Shown here: piece by piece, positions 8,037-17,722 of the stretch
Layout: each line of letters starts with the position of its first letter
Position numbering within the stretch: position 1 is the first letter of the stretch
Source of the DNA: Weissella confusa
Lineage (GTDB): Bacteria; Bacillota; Bacilli; Lactobacillales; Lactobacillaceae
Length of the DNA: 64,000 nt
Reading direction: 5' to 3'
NCBI GenBank assembly: GCA_041871065.1
Contig: CP168942.1
Location: 1,582,501 to 1,646,500 of the forward strand
Notes under the pieces: model-generated
The model's database searches: none
What the model was told of the DNA's origin: nothing
The model's input: the letters and a program-made list of their open reading frames with translations, nothing else
Translations under genes and position numbers: made by a program

Positions 8037-8759
8037 TTACTCAGCAGTCGTGAAGACAGCTTGTACGTCATCGTTTTCTTCAAGTTCATCAACCAAGCTA
8101 GCCAATGATGCTTGCTTATCCTCAGGCACTGCCATTGGGTTTTGTGCAACCATCGTAACTTCGTCGTTGACCAAAGTGTAACCCTTTGCTTCCAAAGCAT
8201 CACGTACTTCTGGGAATGACTTAGGGTCCGTGTAGATTTCGAATTGGTCATCGTAAGTCTTCATGTCTTCGGCACCAGCCTCCAACATGTCTTCAAACAA
8301 TTGATCTTCATCGATATCGTTGTCTTCAGTACGCTCGATTTCAATGTAACCCTTACGGCCGAATTGGAATGAAACTGATCCAGTCGTTCCCAATTCACCA
8401 CCGAAGTGCTTAAACGTTGAACGAACTGAAGCAGCCGTACGGTTGATGTTATCAGTCAAAGCTTGAACCAAAACGGCTACACCGGCTGGTCCGTAACCTT
8501 CGTACGTCAACTCTTGGTAGTTAGCGCCACCGGCACCAGAAGCCTTATCCAAGGCACGTTGGATGTTATCCTTAGGCATGTTAGCTGCCTTAGCCTTGTC
8601 GATAACCAAACGCAATGAAGCGTTTGAGTCTGGATCTACACCGCCAGCCTTAGCTGCCGTGTACAAATCGCGGGCAAGCTTTTGGAAGATCTTACCACGC
8701 TTTGCGTCTTGGGCGTTCTTACGTCCTTGAATGTTATGCCACTTACTGTGTCCTGACAT
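8037..8759 (-). CDS. yebC: YebC/PmpR-family regulator (TACO1-like)
   Basis: 240 aa with the family signature N-terminus [20 protein letters not shown] and three-domain layout of YebC. Family members have been described as DNA-binding regulators and more recently as factors easing translation of difficult nascent sequences; which applies here is not visible. RBS AAGGGG precedes ATG 8759. A weak extended -10 (TGCTAAAAT, 8797-8802) lies about 40 nt upstream. Monocistronic, with its own terminator. Confidence 0.95.
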   Translation of the reverse strand: MSGHSKWHNIQGRKNAQDAKRGKIFQKLARDLYTAAKAGGVDPDSNASLRLVIDKAKAANMPKDNIQRALDKASGAGGANYQELTYEGYGPAGVAVLVQALTDNINRTAASVRSTFKHFGGELGTTGSVSFQFGRKGYIEIERTEDNDIDEDQLFEDMLEAGAEDMKTYDDQFEIYTDPKSFPEVRDALEAKGYTLVNDEVTMVAQNPMAVPEDKQASLASLVDELEENDDVQAVFTTAE

Positions 8760-8796
8760 TTCAGAAACCCCTTTTCATTCGAAAATTTATCGCTTA

Positions 8797-8802
8797 ATTT
8801 TA
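8797..8802 (-). promoter_or_regulatory. Possible yebC extended -10
   Basis: TG, one base, TAAAAT on the minus strand, 38 nt before the yebC ATG. No good -35 at 17 nt. Weak support. Confidence 0.35.
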
Positions 8803-8872
8803 GCACAATTCACTAGTGCTTGACTAGTAGATTATAGCACAATGTTCATGACGTGCTACCGTTACATCCTTA

Positions 8873-11410
8873 TTAAGGCATGAAGTCGTATGGTGTCATG
8901 TCTGCCATCCCCACATTTGGGTCAATCGACTCATCCATAATCTTCGCAATCGTTAGCAAATCATCATCGTCATCCGCAACAGCTTGGACAATTTCGTCCA
9001 CAACCGGCGTATCATCAATGGTTGTGTTTTCTTCATCGATTGGCACAACTGCTACTGGCTTTTGATTAATCGCATTGACCGCTGCCAATGATTTATCATC
9101 ATCCGGTACATCTGGCAGCTCACCATCTTGCGCCTGTTGCAATCGTTCTTGCAACGTCGTGTGTCGATTAACACCCTCAGTTTCGGCTGCGCGTTGGTAG
9201 GCACTAACATCTCCAATAAGGACGAGTGACTCACTAGCACGCGTTAGCCCGGTATACAGCAGATTGCGTTGCAGCATGCGACTAAACGCATTCACAAGTG
9301 GCATGATAACCAGCTTGTATTCAGCACCCTGCGCCTTGTGAATCGTCGTTGCATACGCTAACGTCAATTGATTCCAGTTCTGACGCGTATATTCAACCTC
9401 GCCGGTATCAAAAGCCACCGTGATGTTGTCCGTATTATCTTCGTTGCTCTTATCCTTCGCCAACATAATTGCCGTGATGTACCCAATGTCCCCGTTAAAC
9501 ACATTATGTTCAGGATCATTGGCCGTCTGCATGACCTTGTCACCAACACGGAAGTTAAACTCTAACTCACCAAGCTTCATGTGAATTTCACGCTTCTTGG
9601 CCGTCATTGGATTAAAGATTTCTTGGGCCACAGCATTCAGATTGTGAACACCCGCTGGCGTACGATACATGGGCGCCAAAATTTGCATATCAGCAACTGA
9701 ATTACCGCGTTCCTTCCAACTCGTGGCAATCTGTTCAACCATGCGTGGCACCTGATTTGTCTGCGCCGGGAAAAACGATCGGTCAGGTTGGCGCTCGGTA
9801 AAGTTTGCTGGCAAGACACCGCTCTTCACTGAGCTCGCCAACTCAATAATGGTTGAGCCCTTACCCTGACGGTGGATTGTCTCCAACTCACGATAATTCA
9901 ACAATCCGCTGGCTAATAAATCGTAGAAAACTCGACCAGGCCCAACAGAAGGCAATTGATCCTTATCGCCAACCAAGATGACTTGCATGCCATTTGGAAT
10001 CGCGCGTAGTAATAAGTCGAATAATTGCGTATCCACCATCGACATCTCATCAATCACGAGCAAACGACCGCTTAACTCCTCGATATCAATGTCATCTGTA
10101 TTTTCACGACCAGTGATACCTAGCAAACGGTGAATTGTCGAAGCTGGCATGCCTGTAGATTCGGAAAGTCGCTTGGCTGCACGACCAGTTGGCGCCGCTA
10201 AGCGAATACTCTCACTAATTTCATCCCACTTCATACCTTCATCTTGTAACAACTTCTTCAACGTTGCCACAACACCATTGATGATGGTCGTCTTTCCTGT
10301 ACCGGGTCCACCCGTCAGGATAAATAGATTGCTCATCAGAGCCGCAATCATCGCATCACGTTGCACATCATCATACGGAAACGGATTCTCTTCCTCGACT
10401 TCCGCGAGTTGCTTCACAACATCAGCGCGCTTGTATTCGCTATTCTTCGTTTTGCTTAAACGGACCATGCGTTGGGCAATTTCACGTTCAGCTTCAAATA
10501 GCGCCTTAATGTATAAGTTCTGTCCGTCAGCAATCACGATGCCATCAGACGTCAAGGTTAATAATGCGCGCTTAATCAACGCTGGATCAATGCGGGCATT
10601 TTGAGAACGTTCTAGAATTTGTTGCGTAGTTTGTAGCAACGCTTCCACTTGCATAAACGTATCACCAGACTCGAATGTTGCCTGGTTAATCGCTGAAATA
10701 ACCCCTGCTTGGATACGACGCGCGTCCAACGCGTCAATTCCCTGCTGAGCTGCTAAACGATCGATACGAGCAAATGAAACACCCTCAATATCGATAACCA
10801 TTTGATAAGGGTTAGTTTTTAAAATCTGTAAAGTTTGCTGCTGATACTTTTGGTAAATCACAGTGGCGAGGGCTGAACCAAAACCATAATCGTTAAGCGC
10901 AATGATGGCGCGTTCCATACCGTCCGATTGTTGCAACTGCTTCACGATGACTTCTTGCAATTTAGTTGAAATACCCGTTTCAATCAAGACGTCTGGTGAT
11001 TCCAGAATTTTATCAATTGCTTCAATACCGAGGTCATCAACAATCTTCGTTGCCGTCGCTTTTCCAACACCGGGAAATTGGTCACCAGATAAATAAGCAA
11101 CCAATCCAGACGTTGTACTAGCTGCCTGACGTTGATAGTTTTGAGCCGCAAACTGGACCCCATAACGCGCGTGCGTCGTTAGCCGACCCTTAAACTCATA
11201 ACTAGCCCCAATCTGAATATCACCAAAACTACCAGTCACCGTTAGTTCAGTATCATCATAATCGAAGTTTTGTTCGGCTACTTCGATAATCATGACTTTA
11301 TAAAAAGAATCTTGGGCAGCAAACAGAATATTCTTCACTTGCCCAGTGACAGTCGGTGTTTCATCCGATGCCGCTGGGCCATCGAACAAACTAGTTTGAC
11401 TCTGACTCAT
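8873..11410 (-). CDS. recD2: RecD2-type 5'-3' DNA helicase
   Basis: 845 aa. An N-terminal OB-like region (about 20-95) and helix-hairpin-helix segments (about 105-200) precede an SF1B helicase core with Walker A GGPGTGKT at 367-374, a DEMSMVD motif II, GDKDQLPSVGPG motif III and a C-terminal TTIHKAQGAE motif. RecD2 acts without RecB/RecC in repair and fork maintenance. The C-terminus carries an acidic tail (DDDDLL...) of about 60 residues. Starts 20 nt inside the end of the TPR gene with AGGGAG as RBS, so it is translated in the phosphatase-TPR-recD2 operon. Confidence 0.95.
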   Translation of the reverse strand: MSQSQTSLFDGPAASDETPTVTGQVKNILFAAQDSFYKVMIIEVAEQNFDYDDTELTVTGSFGDIQIGASYEFKGRLTTHARYGVQFAAQNYQRQAASTTSGLVAYLSGDQFPGVGKATATKIVDDLGIEAIDKILESPDVLIETGISTKLQEVIVKQLQQSDGMERAIIALNDYGFGSALATVIYQKYQQQTLQILKTNPYQMVIDIEGVSFARIDRLAAQQGIDALDARRIQAGVISAINQATFESGDTFMQVEALLQTTQQILERSQNARIDPALIKRALLTLTSDGIVIADGQNLYIKALFEAEREIAQRMVRLSKTKNSEYKRADVVKQLAEVEEENPFPYDDVQRDAMIAALMSNLFILTGGPGTGKTTIINGVVATLKKLLQDEGMKWDEISESIRLAAPTGRAAKRLSESTGMPASTIHRLLGITGRENTDDIDIEELSGRLLVIDEMSMVDTQLFDLLLRAIPNGMQVILVGDKDQLPSVGPGRVFYDLLASGLLNYRELETIHRQGKGSTIIELASSVKSGVLPANFTERQPDRSFFPAQTNQVPRMVEQIATSWKERGNSVADMQILAPMYRTPAGVHNLNAVAQEIFNPMTAKKREIHMKLGELEFNFRVGDKVMQTANDPEHNVFNGDIGYITAIMLAKDKSNEDNTDNITVAFDTGEVEYTRQNWNQLTLAYATTIHKAQGAEYKLVIMPLVNAFSRMLQRNLLYTGLTRASESLVLIGDVSAYQRAAETEGVNRHTTLQERLQQAQDGELPDVPDDDKSLAAVNAINQKPVAVVPIDEENTTIDDTPVVDEIVQAVADDDDDLLTIAKIMDESIDPNVGMADMTPYDFMP

Positions 11411-12059
11411 CTACACGACTCCCTGATAGTAGTTGTACGATTTCATCCAATCGTTGGGCTTGGGCGCGGTATCGTTCCATATCAATCATTTCAGCCGTGG
11501 CTGACCATTGATTTTCACGGTCACCATCAACAATTGCGATAATTCCGCGACCGAAATTAGCGTCAAAATTCATTGGGTCCACATGGATAGCATCATTAAA
11601 TGCAGCCGTTGCCTTATCCATGTTTTGCAAACCAAGCCAGATGTTACCAAGTAGCACTTGGGCGGCAACGTCTTCTGGTTGTTGCTCTACCGCCGTCAAC
11701 GCAAATACCAATGCCTTTTGGAATTGATTTTGTGCATACCATGCTTGGGCTTGCATAACCGTTGCATCATGCAAAATCTCTAAATCAGTGATCTTAGCGA
11801 AAAACTCATTCGCACGCGCATAATCACCAGCCACGTAATAAACATTTCCAGCAGCGTACAACAAATTTTGCAACGCTTCATCATTCGCTTGGAACAAGCC
11901 CAAGCTCTTCAAAGCCAATTCTTCTGCTTCCACAAGATTTTCTGTGGCAACCAAAACAGCCACCAAGTCTGCATAGGCTTGCCAGTTGTCTGGGTTAGCG
12001 TTAATCTCACTTACCAAGCGAGCGATATCTGCTTGTGCTGCATTTTCTGGTTGCGTCAT
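11391..12059 (-). CDS. TPR-repeat protein, YrrB-like
   Basis: 222 aa made of tandem tetratricopeptide-like helices; repeats with the A-x3-Y/F-x-G/A pattern run from about residue 25 to 175. The equivalent gene in Bacillus (yrrB) also lies directly before recD2 (yrrC). Probably a cytosolic scaffold protein; partners unknown. RBS AGAAGGA. Overlaps recD2 by 20 nt and follows the phosphatase gene by 20 nt. Confidence 0.85.
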   Translation of the reverse strand: MTQPENAAQADIARLVSEINANPDNWQAYADLVAVLVATENLVEAEELALKSLGLFQANDEALQNLLYAAGNVYYVAGDYARANEFFAKITDLEILHDATVMQAQAWYAQNQFQKALVFALTAVEQQPEDVAAQVLLGNIWLGLQNMDKATAAFNDAIHVDPMNFDANFGRGIIAIVDGDRENQWSATAEMIDMERYRAQAQRLDEIVQLLSGSRVDESESN

Positions 12060-12079
12060 CTTAAAAATCCTTCTTCTCT

Positions 12080-12742
12080 TTAAATTGTATTTGAGGCATC
12101 ACTTGCGACACCCAAATAACTTGTATCATTTCGTGAAATTTCCGTAAACGTGTGACCATCATGCGTTTCTAGGATAGATGTACTTGTGTTACCCAAGCCA
12201 CCTCGCGAACGCAAATCAGCCAGCGGAATACCTGTAAGACCACCCATTCCGGTCGTCAACGCAGCGCCGTGGCTGAAGAAAACCAAATTAACATCTTCGC
12301 CACCGTATGTTGCGACAGCTTCTTCAACCGCCTCACGGAAGCGCTTTTGGACGCTTTCGAACGACTCAGATCCTTCAACTTGGCTTGCATCGAACTTCTC
12401 TGGGTGGTTACGAGAAGCATCGTACATGTCATACCAGCCTTCTTGAACTTCAGCGAAGCTCATCCCTTCCCAAACACCGAATGAAAACTCCTTCAAACCG
12501 TCCATAAACGTCAACTCAGGACGCTTGTTTAGCATGGCTAAGGTTTCTTCGGCAGTGATGCGAGCACGCTTGATAGGGCTTGAAAAGGCGTGTGCAAATT
12601 CAATATCCTTCAAGTGATTACCAAGCATTTTGATTTGGTCGTATGATTCAGGCAACAATGGTGAGTCACCACCTGCCCCTTGAAAACGGCCCTCTGCGTT
12701 CCATTCTGTTTTACCGTGGCGGATGAAGTATAGCTTCGTCAT
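12080..12742 (-). CDS. Histidine phosphatase (phosphoglycerate mutase-like family)
   Basis: 220 aa with the phosphohistidine signature FIRHGKTEWN at residues 6-15, where H9 would be the phosphorylated residue, and a second active-site histidine in FFSHGAALT. The family includes cofactor-dependent phosphoglycerate mutases and broad phosphatases (PhoE, GpmB); length and sequence fit the phosphatase group better, but the substrate is unknown. RBS AAGGAG. It is the first gene of an operon with TPR and recD2, behind the long structured region at 12.8-13.1 kb. Confidence 0.88.
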   Translation of the reverse strand: MTKLYFIRHGKTEWNAEGRFQGAGGDSPLLPESYDQIKMLGNHLKDIEFAHAFSSPIKRARITAEETLAMLNKRPELTFMDGLKEFSFGVWEGMSFAEVQEGWYDMYDASRNHPEKFDASQVEGSESFESVQKRFREAVEEAVATYGGEDVNLVFFSHGAALTTGMGGLTGIPLADLRSRGGLGNTSTSILETHDGHTFTEISRNDTSYLGVASDASNTI

Positions 12743-12840
12743 GCGTTGGTCTCCTTCTCTTTAATTGGTTATGTATTTAAGGTAGTGGTGAGTGTACGCC
12801 CTGACGGCAGGGTGAACTGTTCACCCATTGATTTTCCAGC

Positions 12841-13108
12841 AGATGTAAATCCGAAACAGACTAATACATCTTGGCTGCTGGCATGGTAATGCGGGACTAT
12901 CGTAGCGTTCAAATCAGGGCAACATGCCGCATGGCCGGCGCTATTCAGATAAGCCCACACAGGACTAAAAGGATTAGGGGGAATTATTTGCCCCGCTGAA
13001 TGGCGTCCGCGCCATTCGGTTGCCTTGATTTGAATTTTGTCGGAGATAGTCCCGCATTCCCATGCCTCGACGCAACGCGTCGACACTAACCACCAAAAAC
13101 TTACATCT
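12841..13108 (-). ncRNA. Candidate structured RNA of about 270 nt, unassigned
   Basis: The 453-nt gap between ileS and the phosphatase gene holds a consensus promoter and a strongly folded region. From a predicted start near 13106, the 5' end (AGATGTAA, 13101-13108) pairs with TTACATCT (12841-12848). Inside are a 7-bp hairpin (13067-13073/13077-13083) and a long arm: 13045-13065 with 12881-12901 (21 positions, one mismatch), then 13019-13034 with 12908-12923 (16 positions, one mismatch), topped by an 8-bp hairpin at 12998-13017. An alternative 3' hairpin uses the same TTACATCT. I do not see the conserved cores of RNase P RNA, tmRNA, SRP RNA or T-box. It may be free RNA (a divergent 6S RNA is conceivable) or a 5' leader of the downstream operon; no terminator with a T-run follows it. 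Confidence 0.6.
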
Positions 13109-13111
13109 CCC

Positions 13112-13140
13112 ATTATAGACGTAAAAACGCCGAGAGACAA
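13112..13140 (-). promoter_or_regulatory. Consensus promoter of the structured RNA
   Basis: TTGTCT (13135-13140), 17 nt, TATAAT (13112-13117) on the minus strand. The -35 lies inside the loop and 3' arm of the ileS terminator, so terminator and promoter share sequence. Confidence 0.8.
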
Positions 13141-13155
13141 AAATCTCCCGGCGTT
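13126..13155 (-). terminator. ileS terminator
   Basis: AACGCCGGGAGA with TCTCTCGGCGTT (13126-13137/13143-13155, one bulge or wobble), followed on the minus strand by TTTTTAC. Ends the wall cluster/ileS transcription unit. Confidence 0.88.
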
Positions 13156-13195
13156 TTCCTGTTATCGATATTATATTTTTAGTGTGTAACCGTGA

Positions 13196-15985
13196 TTACT
13201 CCAAACCTTCAGTCAAAGCCTCAGGGAAGTTCTCGCGGACGATTTGTGCTTCGTGTGCTGACAACATTGGGAAGTCAGGATCTGCACCCAAATCAGTGTG
13301 GTACATACGATCACGTGGTGACTCTTCACCTTCTGCGTGAGCAACCGCAATCTTGTAACCATCAAAGTCCGTGGCATCACCAGCTTCATCAGCTGATGCC
13401 ACGTGCAATTGAGAAACAAGCAACAAGACGCGAACATCTTGTCCCAATGAATCCAACCAAGCCTTTTGGTCGTCAGTCAAGAACAACGTTACCGCTGCTT
13501 CGGCTGGCTTACCAATCAACTTAGCATCACGTGCAACTTCAAGTGACTTGTTCACGGCATCGCGCAACGTCATGAATTGTGACCACTTAGCCATCAATTC
13601 GTCAGCGTTAGCAATGTCTTCAACAACTGGCATCTCAGTCAAGTAAGCAAAGTCGCCTTCTTCGTGCTCTAGATACTCGAAGATTTCTTCAGCCGTGTGT
13701 GGCAAGATTGGCAACAACAACTTGTCCAAGTCTACCAAGACCTTGTACAAGACCGTTTGCAATGACAAACGGGCGTGTCCCTTAGGCGCTTCAACATACA
13801 AGATGTCCTTAGCGAAGTCCAAGTAGAACGCTGACAAGTCAACGTTAATAAAGTTGATAACCAACTTGTTTACTGCTTGGAAGTCGTATGCGTCGTAGGC
13901 AGCCTTAATGTCGGCAACCAACTTGTTAAAGCGAGCATAGAAGTATTGATCAGCTGCAACCAAGTCATCAAAGGCAACTGTGTCAGCCTTTGGATCAAAG
14001 TCTGACGTGTTAGCCAACAAGAAACGCATCGTGTTTCGGATCTTACGGTATGTCTCAGAAGTTTGTGACAACAAGTCCATTGACACACGAACATCGGCTG
14101 ATGAATCAACTGACGTTACCCACAAACGGATAATTTCAGCACCCATCTCCTTCACCACTTCGTTAGGTGAAATGATGTTACCCAATGACTTAGACATCTT
14201 CTCACCGTTTCCGTCCAAGACGAATCCTTGTGACAAGACTGACTTGTAAGGAGCCTTACCAGTTACGGCAACACCAGTGATCAATGATGAGTTGAACCAA
14301 CCACGGTATTGGTCAGAACCTTCCAAAACCAAATCTTCTGGGAAGCTTAGGTTTGGACGAGTGGCCATAACACCTTGGTGTGAAGTTCCTGAATCGAACC
14401 AAACGTCCATGATGTCCGTTTCCTTGGTAAATTCGCCATTTGGTGAGTGCTCGTTTGAGTAACCTTCTGGCAACAAGTCCTTGGCCTCACGTTCGAACCA
14501 AACGTTTGAACCGTGCTCAGCTACCAAGTCAGCGATGTGGTCAATGATTTCAGGGTCAACAATTGCCGTACCATCTTCAGCGTAGAAGATTGGCAATGGC
14601 ACACCCCAAACACGTTGACGTGAGATAACCCAGTCGCCACGGTCGCGGATCATGTTGTACAAACGCTTCTTACCCCATTCTGGTTGGAACGTTACATCGT
14701 CCAATGCATCCAAAATGTCTTGACGGAAGCTGTCGATTGAAGCGAACCATTGTGGCACAGCACGGAAGATAACTGGCTTCTTAGTACGCCAGTCAAATGG
14801 GTAGCTGTGAACAACTGGCTCGTGCAAGATCAACGCATCAGCTTCTTCAAGCTTTTGCAAAGCAACCTTGTCAGCGTCTTGGTAGAAGACACCTTCAAAG
14901 TCAGGACCAGCTTCAGCCGTCATCTTACCTTGGTCATCAACGTTCATGATAACTGGCATGTTGTAGCGTTGACCGGTAGCAAAGTCATCTTCACCAAATC
15001 CTGGGGCCGTGTGAACCGCACCAGTACCGGCATCTGCCGTAACGTAATCAGCGTTAACAACCAAAATCTCACGGTCCATGAATGGGTGCTCAGTTGTCAC
15101 CATTTCAAGTTCCTTACCAGTGAAGGTTGCGACAACTTCGTACTCGTCCCAGCCGAACTTAGGTGCAACGGCACCCAACAAAGCTGAAGCAACGATGTAC
15201 TTCTTGTCTGAACCCTTGGGTTGGATTTGTGAGTATTCGAAATCAGCGTTCAAAGCCAAAGCTTGTGAAGCTGGTACCGTCCAAGGCGTCGTCGTCCAGG
15301 CGATGAAGTACGTGTCGTTATCCAACAAGCCCTTACCGTCCTTAACGCGCTCTGAGAAGAACGCCGTGTCTGACTCAATGTCGTGGTATTCGATTTCAGC
15401 CATTGCCAAAGCAGACTCTGATGACCATGACCAGAAGACAGGCTTCTTACCACGGTAGATCAAGTTCTTCTTGGCCATCTCACCGAAGACGCGCAATTGT
15501 GCAGCTTCGAACTCAGGCAACAACGTCAAGTATGGGTTATCCCAGTCAGCTGAAATTCCCAAACGCTTGAAGTCGGCCATTTGCGTCTTAACTTGCTTAC
15601 GTGCAAATTCTTCGGCCATCTTACGCCAGATAACTGGTCCAACCGCCTTGCGATCCTTACCAGCCTTTGTCAATTGTTGTTCAATTGGCAAACCGTGCGT
15701 ATCCCAACCAGGGACAAATGGTGCGTAGAAACCATTCATTGACTTGTAACGAACGATGATATCCTTAGAAATCTTGTTCATTGCGTGTCCGATGTGAATG
15801 TTTCCGTTAGCATATGGAGGGCCATCGTGAAGCATAAATGATGGCTTACCTTCGTTCATCTTTTGACGTTGCTCATAGACCTTGTTCTCGAACCAGATGT
15901 TTTCACGTTGTAGCTCAGTTTGTGGTAGGTTACCACGCATTGGGAACTTCGTCTTTCCTAGGTTCAAGGTTTGCTTCATCTTCAT
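13196..15985 (-). CDS. ileS: Isoleucyl-tRNA synthetase lacking the C-terminal zinc ligands
   Basis: 929 aa, class Ia synthetase that charges tRNA-Ile and edits Val-tRNA-Ile. HIGH motif at 64-67 ([11 protein letters not shown]), KMSKS motif at about 600 ([11 protein letters not shown]), editing domain between. I start at ATG 15985, with AAAGGA 10 nt upstream, instead of an in-frame codon eight residues earlier. The C-terminal zinc-ribbon seen in most bacterial IleRS (CxxC ... CxxC) is present in outline but all four cysteines are replaced: SPRD and SAHE stand where CxxC pairs are expected. It is controlled by an Ile T-box in the gap behind divIVA. Confidence 0.97.
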   Translation of the reverse strand: MKMKQTLNLGKTKFPMRGNLPQTELQRENIWFENKVYEQRQKMNEGKPSFMLHDGPPYANGNIHIGHAMNKISKDIIVRYKSMNGFYAPFVPGWDTHGLPIEQQLTKAGKDRKAVGPVIWRKMAEEFARKQVKTQMADFKRLGISADWDNPYLTLLPEFEAAQLRVFGEMAKKNLIYRGKKPVFWSWSSESALAMAEIEYHDIESDTAFFSERVKDGKGLLDNDTYFIAWTTTPWTVPASQALALNADFEYSQIQPKGSDKKYIVASALLGAVAPKFGWDEYEVVATFTGKELEMVTTEHPFMDREILVVNADYVTADAGTGAVHTAPGFGEDDFATGQRYNMPVIMNVDDQGKMTAEAGPDFEGVFYQDADKVALQKLEEADALILHEPVVHSYPFDWRTKKPVIFRAVPQWFASIDSFRQDILDALDDVTFQPEWGKKRLYNMIRDRGDWVISRQRVWGVPLPIFYAEDGTAIVDPEIIDHIADLVAEHGSNVWFEREAKDLLPEGYSNEHSPNGEFTKETDIMDVWFDSGTSHQGVMATRPNLSFPEDLVLEGSDQYRGWFNSSLITGVAVTGKAPYKSVLSQGFVLDGNGEKMSKSLGNIISPNEVVKEMGAEIIRLWVTSVDSSADVRVSMDLLSQTSETYRKIRNTMRFLLANTSDFDPKADTVAFDDLVAADQYFYARFNKLVADIKAAYDAYDFQAVNKLVINFINVDLSAFYLDFAKDILYVEAPKGHARLSLQTVLYKVLVDLDKLLLPILPHTAEEIFEYLEHEEGDFAYLTEMPVVEDIANADELMAKWSQFMTLRDAVNKSLEVARDAKLIGKPAEAAVTLFLTDDQKAWLDSLGQDVRVLLLVSQLHVASADEAGDATDFDGYKIAVAHAEGEESPRDRMYHTDLGADPDFPMLSAHEAQIVRENFPEALTEGLE

Positions 15986-16050
15986 AAAAGCGCAATCCTT
16001 TCTGTTCAATTCAAGTGCTACCGCGTTGACATGCGGTTTACCCTGAAACT

Positions 16051-16270
16051 AAAAAATCCCGCATCGGCCAAATAGCCAATGCGGGACGTCATGTCAACGT
16101 GGTACCACCCGAATTCACGGCAAAAAGCCGCCTCTTCTGTGTATTTAAAAAAATCATTCTTGCTGATAAACAAGCTGCGTGACCATCCTAGGCTCTCACC
16201 GGGTAATCCTAGGTCGCTGTTTGGAATACATCTTGCCGTTTGGTCAAGAAACCATGATTACATGATAACG
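16051..16270 (-). promoter_or_regulatory. T-box riboswitch of ileS, isoleucine specifier
   Basis: The T-box sequence GGGTGGTACCACG lies at 16098-16110 and the terminator TCCCGCAT (16057-16064)/ATGCGGGA (16079-16086) with T-run follows. Stem I contains GGTGAGAGCC and the segment CACGCAGCTTGTTTATCA, which aligns with known stem I sequences and places the codon ATC at 16165-16167 followed by A, that is isoleucine. Uncharged tRNA-Ile would pair with ATC and the T-box, stabilise the antiterminator and turn ileS on. Confidence 0.92.
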
Positions 16271-16275
16271 AAAAA

Positions 16276-16911
16276 TTAGTCCTTATTCAAGAAGTTTTCT
16301 TCGTTTTCGTTTGATTCAGGGAAGATAACAACCGTCTCGACCTCTGAACTAGCTTGTGACGCAGCTGACTCTGGTGCAACCGGAGCGGCTGATTGTGGTT
16401 GTTGGAATGCAGCAGGTTGTTGGAATGCAGCCCAGTCATCAGTCTTAACCAAGTCCAATTGTGCGTTCAACATACCTTCAATCTTAGCCTTGAATGCGCC
16501 CATTTCCTTGTTCAAAGCATCGTGCTCAGCAACCAATGCTTCGTTCTTTGATTGAGATTCAGTCAACAATGAGTTGGCCTTAGCGTTAGCTTCCATAACA
16601 ATCTTTTGTGCTTCAGCTTGTGCTTGTTGCAACGTTGCCTCAGCTTCAGCTTCAGTTTGCTTCTTCAAACGGTCAGCTGCTTCTTGGGCGATCAAGATTG
16701 ATGAGTTAACAGATTGCTTCATCTCTTCAACTTGCTTAGCGTTAGCATCTGCTTCAGCCAATTGCGTCTTCAAAGTTTGGTTCTCTTGTAGCAAACCATC
16801 GTAGTCCGTTACGATTTGGTCCAAGAAAGCCGTTACTTCAGCCTTGTCGTACCACTTGTTACTCTTTGTGTTAAATTCCTTAGCGTGAATCTCTTGTGGG
16901 GTCAATGCCAT
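16276..16911 (-). CDS. divIVA: Cell division protein DivIVA
   Basis: 211 aa. The N-terminal lipid-binding domain reads LTPQEIHAKEFNTKSNKWYD, then YDKAEVTAFLDQIV, followed by a long coiled coil (about 35-150) rich in A, Q and E, and a low-complexity Q/P/A tail. DivIVA marks curved membrane at the septum and poles. RBS GGAGAA. Fourteenth gene of the division cluster, 14 nt after ylmH. Confidence 0.95.
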   Translation of the reverse strand: MALTPQEIHAKEFNTKSNKWYDKAEVTAFLDQIVTDYDGLLQENQTLKTQLAEADANAKQVEEMKQSVNSSILIAQEAADRLKKQTEAEAEATLQQAQAEAQKIVMEANAKANSLLTESQSKNEALVAEHDALNKEMGAFKAKIEGMLNAQLDLVKTDDWAAFQQPAAFQQPQSAAPVAPESAASQASSEVETVVIFPESNENEENFLNKD

Positions 16912-16925
16912 GATCGTTCTCCAAT

Positions 16926-17711
16926 CTATTTCTTAATGACGGCCAGTGTGACGCGCCATTTATCTTTTTTTGTTATACCATTTTCAGCTAGCAATTTCAT
17001 GCGACCGAACCGGCGCACTGAAATTAAATCGTTGACCGCCAACATAAAATCTGGTCGGTCAATCTCGGTCCAATTTACTCGGACCATGCCACGCTCAACT
17101 AATTCTTTAGCATGCGTTCTAGATACATTATACCCATTAGCCACTATAGTATCTAGTCGAAGGGATGACACAGTTGTATTGATATCGTCCCACTCCTCTT
17201 GTGGTGTGACAATATCAGCTAGCATCATTGGTTCAAAACGAACCTTTGTTTTACCAACGTGATCCAGTGATGACGTGATAAATCGCGCCATCTGCTCCGT
17301 TGCAACAATCTGCCAATCACCATCTTCGCTACTAATAATGTCCCCGAAACTATCTCGAGATAAGCCATTGTTAATTAACGTACCAAGCACTGTACTATGA
17401 TGTAGTTCAGCAAACTTGGTTGGATAGTTGATGCGGATTGCAGCAATTTCAAAATCGTCCTGTTGCACATCGTAGTAATCTGGTGCAATCAAGGACCGTG
17501 CACTTTCGGCATCAGTATAGCCACCAGAGTGAGCAATCTTTAACTCATCATGCTGGTTAACCAACGTCTCCAAAATATATCTCTGCCGCGGGTTCAAAAA
17601 ATTCGTCAGTACTGGACGATACTCATCCAATGCCTGACGAATTAAGCCTTGCGCTACATCAAGAAATGCAGCTTCGCTCGGGCGGAAATGTTGTGATACA
17701 TTATCTGCCAT
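16926..17711 (-). CDS. YlmH-type S4-domain RNA-binding protein
   Basis: 261 aa; the C-terminal third (about 180-255) is an S4 RNA-binding domain (VSRTHAKELVERGMVRVNW). The YlmH family sits in division clusters of Firmicutes; work on Bacillus connects YlmH with peptidyl-tRNA on split 50S subunits in ribosome rescue. Weak ribosome binding site (TAGAGAAAT), so translation probably depends on the upstream gene. Confidence 0.9.
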   Translation of the reverse strand: MADNVSQHFRPSEAAFLDVAQGLIRQALDEYRPVLTNFLNPRQRYILETLVNQHDELKIAHSGGYTDAESARSLIAPDYYDVQQDDFEIAAIRINYPTKFAELHHSTVLGTLINNGLSRDSFGDIISSEDGDWQIVATEQMARFITSSLDHVGKTKVRFEPMMLADIVTPQEEWDDINTTVSSLRLDTIVANGYNVSRTHAKELVERGMVRVNWTEIDRPDFMLAVNDLISVRRFGRMKLLAENGITKKDKWRVTLAVIKK

Positions 17712-17722
17712 ATTTTATTTCT

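Noticed and set aside
8760..8872. Palindromes ACTAGT repeated twice before yebC as an operator
   Set aside because: Six-base palindromes spaced by five bases are too short to separate from chance here.
12769..13140. A 123-codon minus-strand reading frame across the structured region
   Set aside because: It begins at the promoter -10 region, has no ribosome binding site, and its composition reflects long complementary RNA arms; the pairing explains the sequence better than a protein.
16057..16086. Shared GTCCCGCATT between the ileS T-box terminator and the structured RNA as a sign of common origin
   Set aside because: Ten shared bases without further similarity are not enough.
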